A DNA stretch of 5,889 nucleotides from Oscillospiraceae bacterium (GCA_016295545.1 JAEDLA010000098.1:1-5889); one strand, 5' to 3'. Numbered from the stretch's first letter, positions 1 to 5,000 are shown. Notes: a model not told the origin generated them from the sequence alone. Translations and numbers: made by a program.

Positions 1-44
1 TTAAATAATATCAAAAAGTAAAAAATGTTTTTTTCTTCTTTAAT

Positions 45-73
45 TTGACTAATTTTGCGTTTTATGCTATAAT
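45..73 (+). promoter_or_regulatory. Sigma-A promoter of the first operon
   Basis: A -35 box TTGACT (45-50) and a -10 box TATAAT (68-73) are separated by exactly 17 bp. A TG pair at 65-66 gives an extended -10. The upstream 44 bp are A/T tracts (A-run around 20-25, T-run around 28-34), which resemble an UP element. Transcription would start near 80, leaving a leader of about 29 nt before the TTG start at 109. One mismatch from consensus in the -35 suggests a strong housekeeping promoter. No operator dyad is visible over it. Confidence 0.85.
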
Positions 74-108
74 ATAAAGATAGTACTGGTTACAGGAGGG
101 GCGGCGTT

Positions 109-552
109 TTGGAGTTTATTCTGTGTATTGTTATAGTTCTTGTTATTTGCATCTGCGCAGGAGTCAGTGTGCATTATATAATCGCCGGAGCAGTTCTTTT
201 AGCGGCTGTTCTTGCAGTTCTCTATACATTGTTCTTCCTTTACAGCTTTTACCGTGTGCTGACTTCAAAAAAGTGCAGTGCTGAATTTGTAAAAATTGAC
301 AAACACCCTAAGATGAGATTCAGCACAGCTTTTTACAGAATAGATAATAAGGAATACCCCAACGCTTTTCCCTGTGAAGTAATTATGAGGAAAAAGCTGT
401 ATAAAAATAACTCAGCCTGCAATGTGCGGCTGAACGAGAAAACAGGCAGCGTCTATGATAAAAACGCACTTGCAACCTGTTTTCTGGGAGTAGCGTTCAG
501 CGCAATTGTTATGGCGGTGCTATTGGTGGTGGTCAGAGCGTTTTTTGCCTAA
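109..552 (+). CDS. Small three-helix membrane protein, function unknown
   Basis: I do not recognise a named family. The 147-residue protein has two N-terminal hydrophobic segments (about 3-19 and 24-50), a polar, basic central domain (about 52-120) and a C-terminal membrane helix (about 124-146). The layout of membrane hairpin, small probably beta-rich domain and closing helix resembles DUF3592-type proteins, with a segment CNVRLNEKTGSVYDKNAL where those often carry a V-x-Y-N-P stretch, but this is only a shape resemblance. Seven cysteines are scattered, three of them in or near the first helix. The start is TTG, chosen because AGGAGGGG at 94-101 lies 7 nt upstream and the promoter at 45-73 fits it. 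It is first in a probable operon with the ArsR regulator 30 bp downstream. There is no signal peptidase site and no catalytic motif. Confidence 0.75.
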   Translation: MEFILCIVIVLVICICAGVSVHYIIAGAVLLAAVLAVLYTLFFLYSFYRVLTSKKCSAEFVKIDKHPKMRFSTAFYRIDNKEYPNAFPCEVIMRKKLYKNNSACNVRLNEKTGSVYDKNALATCFLGVAFSAIVMAVLLVVVRAFFA

Positions 553-568
553 TACTAATTCCATAATC

Positions 569-574
569 AAGGAG
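569..574 (+). promoter_or_regulatory. Ribosome binding site that sets the arsR-type gene start
   Basis: AAGGAG ends 8 nt before ATG at 583. An in-frame GTG at 574 overlaps this site itself and so cannot be the start served by it. This supports the 117-residue product rather than a 120-residue one. Confidence 0.8.
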
Positions 575-582
575 TGATTAAT

Positions 583-936
583 ATGCCGGAGGAACATATC
601 TGCGGAAAATGCGGCGTGCATCAGGAAATTGTAGACAAGGTGTCAAAGGTTATGCCGGACGAAGCTGTGCTTTATGAAGCGGCTGAGCTTTTGAAAGTGT
701 TCGGCGACTCAACACGTATCAGGATAATTTTTGTGCTGTGCGAAAGCGAAATGTGCGTGTGCGATATTGCAAAGCTGCTGGGAATGACGCAATCGGCTAT
801 TTCTCACCAGCTTCGTGTGCTTAAACAGGCAAGGCTTGTGACCTGCCGCAGGGACGGTAAAACGATTTACTATTCTCTCTGCGACTCTCATGTTAAAACG
901 ATTTTCTATCATGCAATGGAACACGTTATGGAATAG
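583..936 (+). CDS. ArsR/SmtB-family metal-sensing transcriptional repressor
   Basis: This 117-residue winged-helix protein is the usual size for ArsR/SmtB repressors, which bind DNA as dimers and release it when metal binds. The core runs from about 28 to 100. The recognition region reads MTQSAISHQLRVLKQARLV (68-86), and the wing contains RRDGKTIYYSL (89-99). Two metal-site signatures are visible. The alpha3 signature is C58-V-C60-D, like the CVC of CadC and ArsR, with extra N-terminal cysteines C7 and C10 as in CadC. The alpha5 signature is D101-x-H103-(10)-H114-xx-E117, the exact ligand spacing of SmtB/CadC zinc sites. Family knowledge therefore predicts sensing of Zn, Cd, Pb or similar thiophilic metals. 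It sits between a small membrane protein and an amidohydrolase (12 bp downstream) with no efflux pump beside it, so its target is unknown and may lie elsewhere. No SmtB-like 12-2-12 operator is visible in the operon promoter. Family assignment is firm; the metal is inference. Confidence 0.93.
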   Translation: MPEEHICGKCGVHQEIVDKVSKVMPDEAVLYEAAELLKVFGDSTRIRIIFVLCESEMCVCDIAKLLGMTQSAISHQLRVLKQARLVTCRRDGKTIYYSLCDSHVKTIFYHAMEHVME

Positions 937-948
937 GCGGTAGATATT

Positions 949-1761
949 ATGAGAATTTTTGACTTTCATACCCATGCTTTTGTGGATTCAATTGCCGAAA
1001 AGGCTATAAGCAGTCTTTCAGCCACAAGCGGAATTGAGCCGTATACTGACGGTACAGTAAGCGGACTGCGTGAGGCGATGAGCCGTAACAATATAGACGG
1101 TGCGCTTATTTTGCCTGTTGCCACAAAGCCCTCTCAGCAGCAGAATATCAATAACTGGGCGGCTTCTGTTATGGACGATAATATCCGGTGCTGCGGAACA
1201 ATTCACCCTGATGCGGAGGACGCTCTTGAGGAGATACAGCGAATCAGCAAGCTTGGACTTCACGGAGTAAAGCTTCATTCGGAGTATCAGTTCTTTTGTC
1301 CTGATGAGGAACGAATGATGCCTGTTTATCGCAAAATTGCTGAACTGGGAATGTTTGCGGTATTTCACGGCGGCTGGGATCCTGTAACTGTCGGGGAGGT
1401 CAGAGGAACTCCTGAAAGATTTGCAAAGGCAGCAGCAGAGGTTCCGGAGCTTACCTTTGTGATAGCGCATCTCGGCGGCATGAATTGCTGGGACGACGTT
1501 GAAAAGTATCTTGCCGGCAGGTTTGAGAATGTTTACTTTGATGTCAGCGTTATTGCCCGATATATCGATAAAGCTCAGCTTCTGAGGATTATACGTCAGA
1601 ATGGAGCGGATAAGATTCTGTTCGGCAGTGACTGTCCCTGGGATAATCCCGGAAATGAAGCTGAAATGATAAACAGTCTGCCGCTTTCTGACGAAGAAAA
1701 GGAGCTTATTTTTCACAGTAATGCTGAACGGCTTTTAAAGATAAAGAAAAGTACAAATTAA
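949..1761 (+). CDS. Amidohydrolase (Amidohydro_2-type TIM-barrel metal hydrolase)
   Basis: The 270-residue cytosolic protein has the landmarks of the metal-dependent amidohydrolase superfamily. DFHTH gives the first-strand metal ligands H7 and H9. GVKLHSEYQ (106-114) holds K108 and H110. H140 in FHGGWD and H174 in IAHLGG follow, and FGSDCPWDNP (225-234) supplies the catalytic aspartate D228. The order and spacing match short COG2159-like members. These use one or two divalent metals to hydrolyse C-N or C-O bonds or decarboxylate; the substrate here cannot be told from sequence. It is distinct from TatD, whose motif set differs. ATG at 949 starts 12 bp after the regulator's stop with a weak GGCGG site (936-940), which suggests translation linked to the gene before it. 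Co-transcription with an ArsR-type metal sensor is notable because the enzyme itself should be metal-dependent. No fault is seen in the reading frame. Confidence 0.9.
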   Translation: MRIFDFHTHAFVDSIAEKAISSLSATSGIEPYTDGTVSGLREAMSRNNIDGALILPVATKPSQQQNINNWAASVMDDNIRCCGTIHPDAEDALEEIQRISKLGLHGVKLHSEYQFFCPDEERMMPVYRKIAELGMFAVFHGGWDPVTVGEVRGTPERFAKAAAEVPELTFVIAHLGGMNCWDDVEKYLAGRFENVYFDVSVIARYIDKAQLLRIIRQNGADKILFGSDCPWDNPGNEAEMINSLPLSDEEKELIFHSNAERLLKIKKSTN

Positions 1762-1783
1762 CTGTATGTTAAGAAAAATCAGA

Positions 1784-1812
1784 TTAAATAATAACAAAAT
1801 AATGCATATAAT
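1784..1812 (+). promoter_or_regulatory. Possible promoter of the CPBP-like/tadA unit
   Basis: TATAAT at 1807-1812 is a perfect -10 and has TTAAAT at 1784-1789 with 17-bp spacing, a poor -35. The spacer between the amidohydrolase and the next gene is 132 bp, long enough for its own promoter, and the region is very AT-rich, so chance matches are likely. The -10 falls inside the left arm of the 1806-1832 inverted repeat. Confidence 0.4.
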
Positions 1813-1832
1813 ATAGTACAATTATATTATAT
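1806..1832 (+). repeat. AT-only perfect inverted repeat (10-bp arms)
   Basis: ATATAATATA (1806-1815) and TATATTATAT (1823-1832) are perfect reverse complements around a 7-nt loop and are followed by four more T residues. It could be a weak terminator for the upstream operon, or a protein-binding dyad over the possible -10 at 1807-1812. With no G:C pairs the RNA hairpin would be weak, and AT-rich spacers produce such dyads by chance. Confidence 0.45.
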
Positions 1833-1835
1833 TTT

Positions 1836-1872
1836 TATTGCTCCGTCAATAACATAAATCATGAGAGCAATA
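1836..1872 (+). other. Possible leader hairpin before the CPBP-like gene
   Basis: TATTGCTC (1836-1843) pairs with GAGCAATA (1865-1872) over a 21-nt loop, ending 7 nt before the Shine-Dalgarno region at 1880. The stem is only 8 bp with a large loop, so it may be chance. If real it would sit in the 5' untranslated leader of the gene starting at 1894. Confidence 0.25.
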
Positions 1873-1893
1873 TTTCTTAAAGGGGGCGGTTGA

Positions 1894-3057
1894 GTGGCGA
1901 AAGATACTAAAAATGACAATCAGCATATTATAAGCGCTGTTGATGAATTTGACTATTCAACCCAGTCAGAATCCTATAATGTGCGCTTTAAAAACTGGAG
2001 AAAAAATAAAAATAATCCTTATGCCTATTCCTTTGAACAGAATATAAATGAAAGCGTCTTCGTGGAGGGACAGGGCTTTGCGGAAAAGTCGCCCGAAAGA
2101 GCGGAGGCTGAAACTCTCAGCAGAATATTATACATAATCGGTGCGGCATTTCTTGTTGCGCTTTTCATAGATGACGTTCTCAGCAGGCTTTTGATTTTTA
2201 TTCTTGACGTTCTTGGAGTGGATATTCATGGAACATTTTTTAATTCGGTAATATACGGCGGCAGAACAGCGGTTCTCATCGTGCTTGTTTCTGTAACTCT
2301 CCTGAAAATCCTTGTCCCGCTGAGAATTCTTCACCATGAATTGAAAATGCCCGTAAAGCTGCGCTATCCGCTTCAGCTGAAATCATGGGAAGGGTTTATA
2401 AGCACTGTTGGTATGGCAATGGTAGTATGCGTAGTTGTGGGACTGCCGTCAGCCTATTCGGAGGAAACAAAGGAGATATATGAATTTTTCAGCGTCTATT
2501 CAGCTGACTTTTCAGTGTGGGGACAGGAAGAATTTCTTATATATACCATTTTTGATGTGATAGTTGTTTCCGTTATTTCAGAGCTTCTTTTCAGGGGAGA
2601 GCTGTTTCATGCACTCAGGCAGTTCGGAGATGTTTACGCTGTTATAATAACCTCGGTACTTTCCGGACTTATGACGCAGGAGATGAATAAAATTCCCGGA
2701 GTTATGCTTATTTCAGCAGTTTCAGCTATAGGTGCGCTGAACAGCGGTACTATCCTGTCTGCAATTACTGCAAGAGTGATATATAAAATGTACTTTATGG
2801 GACTTATGCTCATTGAGATGAATCCATCTGATAATATGCTGCTTTCAAGAAGTGTTTTTATGGTTCTTACCTTTGTTGCAGGACTGATTATCCTCTCTTT
2901 TACCTGTGGAATAAGCAAACAGCGTGAATTCAGGTGCTTTGCAAATTATAATGCACACTTGTCTATGAAGAAAAAGCTTATACTTCCGCTGAAAGTCATG
3001 CCCTTTTGTTCTGTTGTTATCGTAAGCATTATAGCCGCTTTTGCATCACTTTTGTAG
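1894..3057 (+). CDS. CPBP/Abi-like polytopic membrane protein with degenerate protease motifs
   Basis: The 387-residue protein has a charged, non-hydrophobic N-terminal region of about 75 residues, probably cytosolic, then roughly eight membrane segments (about 78-107, 117-142, 167-187, 213-233, 247-265, 267-290, 319-338, 366-386). The stretch VVSVISELLFRGELFHALRQ (224-243) closely matches motif 1 of CPBP (Abi, PF02517) intramembrane proteases. The usual EExxxR is S229-E230-LLF-R234, so the first glutamate is replaced. Where motif 2 (FxxxH) is expected the protein reads G258-L-M-T-Q262, and where the motif 3 histidine is expected, near SAITARVIYK, there is R294. It is therefore probably not an active Rce1-type protease, though the alignment was made by eye. 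GTG at 1894 is chosen because AAGGGGG (1880-1886) lies 7 nt upstream. tadA starts 17 bp after the stop, suggesting co-transcription. Membrane location is firm; family is likely; role unknown. Confidence 0.72.
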   Translation: MAKDTKNDNQHIISAVDEFDYSTQSESYNVRFKNWRKNKNNPYAYSFEQNINESVFVEGQGFAEKSPERAEAETLSRILYIIGAAFLVALFIDDVLSRLLIFILDVLGVDIHGTFFNSVIYGGRTAVLIVLVSVTLLKILVPLRILHHELKMPVKLRYPLQLKSWEGFISTVGMAMVVCVVVGLPSAYSEETKEIYEFFSVYSADFSVWGQEEFLIYTIFDVIVVSVISELLFRGELFHALRQFGDVYAVIITSVLSGLMTQEMNKIPGVMLISAVSAIGALNSGTILSAITARVIYKMYFMGLMLIEMNPSDNMLLSRSVFMVLTFVAGLIILSFTCGISKQREFRCFANYNAHLSMKKKLILPLKVMPFCSVVIVSIIAAFASLL

Positions 3058-3062
3058 CAGAT

Positions 3063-3066
3063 CGGA
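3063..3066 (+). promoter_or_regulatory. Ribosome binding site that sets the tadA start
   Basis: GGAG sits 8 nt before ATG at 3075. The reading frame is open further back to an ATG at 3006, inside the preceding gene, but the 23 extra residues are cysteine- and arginine-rich and unlike any TadA N-terminus, so 3075 is the better start. Confidence 0.75.
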
Positions 3067-3074
3067 GTGGTGGA

Positions 3075-3575
3075 ATGTTTGATGAAAAATATATGAAAAG
3101 AGCCATTGAGCTTGCACAGATCGCAGCTGCTGCCGGTGAAGTTCCTGTGGGGGCAGTTGTGGTAAGCGAACGGCTTGGAGAAATCGTGGGCGAGGGATAT
3201 AACCTCAGAGAGGGGGCGAAAAATGCCCTTGCCCACGCTGAGATAATAGCTGTCAGCAACGCCTGCAACAGGCTTGGAGGCTGGCGGCTGCCGGAATGCT
3301 CCATTTATGTCACGCTGGAGCCGTGCCCGATGTGCTGCGGAGCTATTATCAATGCCCGTATTGATAACGTTTATTTCGGAGCATACGATGCAAAAAGCGG
3401 TTCAGCTGTTTCGGTGCAGAAAATGTTTGAGATGCCCTATAATTATCGTCCTGTTGTTACAGGAGGTCTGCTTGAAGCGGAATGCTCTGAGCTTATTTCC
3501 GCCTTTTTCAGGGAGCTTCGCAGCAGCAAAAAAAAATCTGAAAAAAATTTGCAATTTTTTGAAAAAAGGGGTTGA
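3075..3575 (+). CDS. tadA: tRNA-specific adenosine deaminase TadA
   Basis: TadA converts adenosine to inosine at wobble position 34 of tRNA-Arg(ACG), letting one tRNA read CGU, CGC and CGA. The 166-residue length is normal. The zinc and catalytic signature of the CDA fold is complete: H54-A-E56 (histidine ligand and proton-shuttling glutamate) and P83-C84-P-M-C87 (two zinc cysteines). The start FDEKYMKRAIELAQIAAAAG and GEVPVGAVVV (21-30) are typical of the family. Nucleoside deaminases such as guanine deaminase share the fold, but the whole pattern fits TadA. After residue 150 a lysine-rich tail follows, encoded by A and T tracts including nine A in a row (3528-3536). The stop TGA (3573-3575) lies inside the -35 box of the following tRNA promoter. 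It follows the CPBP-like gene by 17 bp and precedes a tRNA gene on the same strand. Confidence 0.96.
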   Translation: MFDEKYMKRAIELAQIAAAAGEVPVGAVVVSERLGEIVGEGYNLREGAKNALAHAEIIAVSNACNRLGGWRLPECSIYVTLEPCPMCCGAIINARIDNVYFGAYDAKSGSAVSVQKMFEMPYNYRPVVTGGLLEAECSELISAFFRELRSSKKKSEKNLQFFEKRG

Positions 3576-3590
3576 CAAACTCCTTTTTTT
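3562..3590 (+). terminator. Candidate tadA terminator overlapping its stop codon
   Basis: AAAAAAGGGG (3562-3571) can pair with CTCCTTTTTT (3580-3589), with one G-U, around the 8-nt loop TTGACAAA. The T-run at 3584-3590 serves as the 3' U tract. Only four pairs involve G, so the stem is weak, but the A-stem-T layout is common in Clostridia. The same bases contain the tRNA promoter -35 and spacer, so the A/T richness may instead reflect promoter function. Confidence 0.5.
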
Positions 3591-3600
3591 CTGATATAAT
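3572..3600 (+). promoter_or_regulatory. Consensus sigma-A promoter of tRNA-Leu
   Basis: TTGACA (3572-3577) and TATAAT (3595-3600) are both perfect, separated by 17 bp, with TG at 3592-3593 making an extended -10. Upstream A/T tracts (3528-3567) look like an UP element although they code for the TadA tail. The predicted start is near 3607, about 23 nt before the tRNA. This is the full-consensus layout expected for stable RNA genes. Confidence 0.92.
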
Positions 3601-3608
3601 ATTAAAGC

Positions 3609-3626
3609 AGTCAGGTAATCCTGACT
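3609..3626 (+). other. Perfect hairpin in the pre-tRNA 5' leader
   Basis: AGTCAGG (3609-3615) and CCTGACT (3620-3626) form a 7-bp perfect stem with loop TAAT. It starts about 2 nt after the predicted transcription start and ends 3 nt before the mature tRNA 5' end, so it fills nearly the whole leader. It may affect RNase P access or protect the precursor, or act in DNA as an operator near +1. There is no T tract, so it is not a terminator. Confidence 0.6.
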
Positions 3627-3629
3627 AAT

Positions 3630-3714
3630 GCGAGTGTGCTGGAATAGGCAGACAGGCACGTTTGAGGGGCGTGTGTCGAAGGACGTATGGGTTCAAGTCC
3701 CATTACTCGCACCA
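3630..3714 (+). tRNA. tRNA-Leu (anticodon GAG), CCA encoded
   Basis: The 85-nt class II tRNA folds fully by eye. Acceptor GCGAGTG (3630-3636) pairs with TACTCGC (3704-3710) with one G-U. The D stem is CTG/CAG with AATAGGCAGA around the loop. The anticodon stem is CACGT (3657-3661) with GCGTG (3669-3673), and the loop TTGAGGG puts GAG at 3664-3666. The long variable arm (3674-3686) has a GTC/GAC stem. The T stem is ATGGG/CCCAT with loop TTCAAGT (3692-3698). Discriminator A3711 is followed by an encoded CCA (3712-3714). The long variable arm and A73 fit leucine identity; GAG reads CUC and CUU. It has its own promoter and terminator, so it is a single-gene unit. Confidence 0.97.
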
Positions 3715-3715
3715 G

Positions 3716-3747
3716 AGAGCTTCTGATTTTATCAGAAGCTCTTTTTT
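3716..3747 (+). terminator. Rho-independent terminator of tRNA-Leu
   Basis: AGAGCTTCTGAT (3716-3727) pairs perfectly with ATCAGAAGCTCT (3731-3742) around a 3-nt loop and is followed by a T-run to 3747. A 12-bp stem with a U tract is a strong intrinsic terminator. Only one base separates it from the tRNA CCA end. Confidence 0.95.
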
Positions 3748-3768
3748 GTTTGTATTTGTTTGTATATG

Positions 3769-3801
3769 AAAATAACCCCTGTTCAGCTGAACAGGGGTTA
3801 T
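3769..3801 (-). terminator. Terminator of the purA/repeat-protein unit (30-bp palindrome)
   Basis: Positions 3772-3801 form a perfect uninterrupted palindrome with 15-bp half ATAACCCCTGTTCAG, centred on AGCT. On the minus strand it follows the stop codon (3804-3806) at once and runs into TTATTTTC, giving a U tract; the plus strand has no T-run after it. As RNA it would form about 13 pairs with an AGCU loop. It acts against the convergent + unit, whose terminator ends at 3747. Confidence 0.85.
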
Positions 3802-3803
3802 AA

Positions 3804-4964
3804 TTAGCTGTTATAGTCCTTTGCAGGCTTTTTGTAGAAAGCTCCAACTGATTCGCTGGCTGACATTGTGATGAATACTACCAGTGAAAGAATAAATGCA
3901 CCTAACAGAAGTACCCATTTTGCAGCAGGATTTCCTGTAATCTGCGGAGCAACTGAGAATATCATTAAAAATTCTAAAACATTATACACAAGGTAAATGA
4001 ATCCGCACAGTGATTTTAGTCCGTTTGAGCCTATGAGCAGCAAAAGTACGGAAAGTCCGGCTGCTCCGGCAATGTATCCGGAAGCTCCGGATAAAACCTC
4101 TGTAACCTTGTTGGCATTGATATTTCCGTAGGAAAGACCGAAGAAATTGCCTGAATACAGCAGGAAGAAAAGTACAGCGGAAATTATTCCGGCTAAGGCA
4201 AGCAGAATAACTATTTTAAAGCCTTTTTTAGCCAGTTCAGCTTCACGCTCAGCTTTCAGTTCAAGCATCATTCGCAGGCTTTCTTTTTCGTCTTTCTGAT
4301 TTGAAACAAGCTGTGAGGAAACGGACTTCTTAGCGCCCTCCTTTTTAGCCTTTTCAAGGTCCTCGTCAACGAATTTCGGTACATATTTTGTCGGCTCAGG
4401 CTCATCGTCAAGTATGGGGGCAGTTACATTTACAGGAGCCTCCGGCTTCTTTTCAGGCTTCGGCGGAGGAGTGTAGCTGTCCTCATCGTCAAGTACGGGA
4501 GCTGTTACAGCCGGTGCAGGAGTACTGTTCTGCTGTGCCAGCTGAGCTTTGCGCATTTCGATTATCTGTTTCTGCTTGTCAGCAGGGAGCTTGTCGTACA
4601 TTTCCCTTTGCTGAGGAGAAAGTCCGGCAAGTATCACACTGTCATCGGCTGAATCCTGTTTCTGAGCAGTGTAGTTGTCATCGTCCAGCACAGGTGCTGA
4701 AACGTTGGCGGGAGCACCTTTTTTGACGGAAGCTTTTGGTGCGAAGTCATCGAAATCGTCCAGTACAGGAGCGGTTACATTGACCGGAGCACCCTTTTTC
4801 GGCGTATTTTTCGGAACGAAGTCGTCGAAATCATCAAGAACAGGAGCAGAAACTCCCTGCGGACCGCTTTTTTTAGGGGCAGGAACTTCATATTCGATAT
4901 CATCAAGCACCGGAGCTTTAGGCGTATCCTCAGCTCCTGAGCCGTAGATGTTGTCATCGTTCAA
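3804..4964 (-). CDS. Membrane protein with six APVLDD repeats in an acidic, proline-rich N-terminal region
   Basis: I do not recognise a named family. With the TTG start the protein has 386 residues. Residues 1 to about 200 are hydrophilic, acidic and rich in P, A, K and D. Six copies of the core [ST]APVLDD (first copy KAPVLDD, last TAPILDD) begin at 17, 40, 65, 90, 155 and 182. The middle copies sit in a unit of about 25 residues with FDDF and KKGAPxNV. A likely helical insert (about 112-143, LSPQQREMYDKLP) separates copies four and five. A charged, probably coiled segment (about 222-247) leads into four membrane helices (about 249-269, 295-312, 317-337, 349-368) and a short basic tail. With no signal peptide, the repeats are probably cytosolic. 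A GTG at 4973 would add three residues but is part of the ribosome site GAGGTG, so TTG at 4964 is preferred. purA lies 36 bp upstream on the same strand, so they probably share a transcript. Function unknown. Confidence 0.85.
   Translation of the reverse strand: MNDDNIYGSGAEDTPKAPVLDDIEYEVPAPKKSGPQGVSAPVLDDFDDFVPKNTPKKGAPVNVTAPVLDDFDDFAPKASVKKGAPANVSAPVLDDDNYTAQKQDSADDSVILAGLSPQQREMYDKLPADKQKQIIEMRKAQLAQQNSTPAPAVTAPVLDDEDSYTPPPKPEKKPEAPVNVTAPILDDEPEPTKYVPKFVDEDLEKAKKEGAKKSVSSQLVSNQKDEKESLRMMLELKAEREAELAKKGFKIVILLALAGIISAVLFFLLYSGNFFGLSYGNINANKVTEVLSGASGYIAGAAGLSVLLLLIGSNGLKSLCGFIYLVYNVLEFLMIFSVAPQITGNPAAKWVLLLGAFILSLVVFITMSASESVGAFYKKPAKDYNS
4404..4916 (-). repeat. Six coding repeats of the APVLDD unit
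   Basis: The 18-bp cores lie at 4899-4916, 4830-4847, 4755-4772, 4680-4697, 4485-4502 and 4404-4421. Start spacings are 69, 75, 75, 195 and 81 bp, so the second to fourth copies are a clean 75-bp tandem array and the last two are set apart by an insert. Third bases vary between copies while the amino acids hold, which suggests selection on the protein motif rather than a recent DNA duplication. Confidence 0.9.
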
Positions 4965-4970
4965 TTGTTT

Positions 4971-4976
4971 CACCTC
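4971..4976 (-). promoter_or_regulatory. Ribosome binding site that decides the repeat-protein start
   Basis: The minus strand reads GAGGTG here, 6 nt before TTG (4964-4962). The GTG in the same six bases is the furthest possible start but cannot both pair with 16S rRNA and serve as initiator. No better site lies upstream. Confidence 0.65.
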
Positions 4977-5000
4977 ATTTGCATAAAATGACAGGGGATT

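Noticed and set aside
45..108. SmtB/CadC-type operator in the first promoter
   Set aside because: No TGAA-containing 12-2-12 inverted repeat or similar dyad was found between 45 and 108, nor in 553-582.
1018..1716. Minus-strand 232-residue ORF
   Set aside because: It is wholly antisense to the amidohydrolase, which has complete catalytic motifs; no ribosome site or recognisable domain is seen.
3006..3074. Upstream in-frame extension of tadA
   Set aside because: It overlaps the preceding gene, has no ribosome site at 3006, and the ribosome site at 3063-3066 points to 3075.
3274..3594. Plus-strand 106-residue ORF overlapping tadA
   Set aside because: It is the shifted frame of tadA and lacks a ribosome site; relevant only as the product of a slip at the A9 run.
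3611..3847. Minus-strand 78-residue ORF containing GLEPIRPSTHAPQTC
   Set aside because: It is antisense to the tRNA-Leu gene; such GLEP-like peptides are a well-known artefact of translating tRNA loci. It also runs across two terminators.
4404..4916. Regular 75-bp repeats as a CRISPR or DNA-level array
   Set aside because: The repeats are in frame, vary mostly at third bases and encode a constant peptide; the intervals are not spacer-like.
4675..4947. Plus-strand serine/threonine-rich ORF with SSSTGA repeats
   Set aside because: It is the antisense reading of the APVLDD repeats; the repetition comes from the coding strand.
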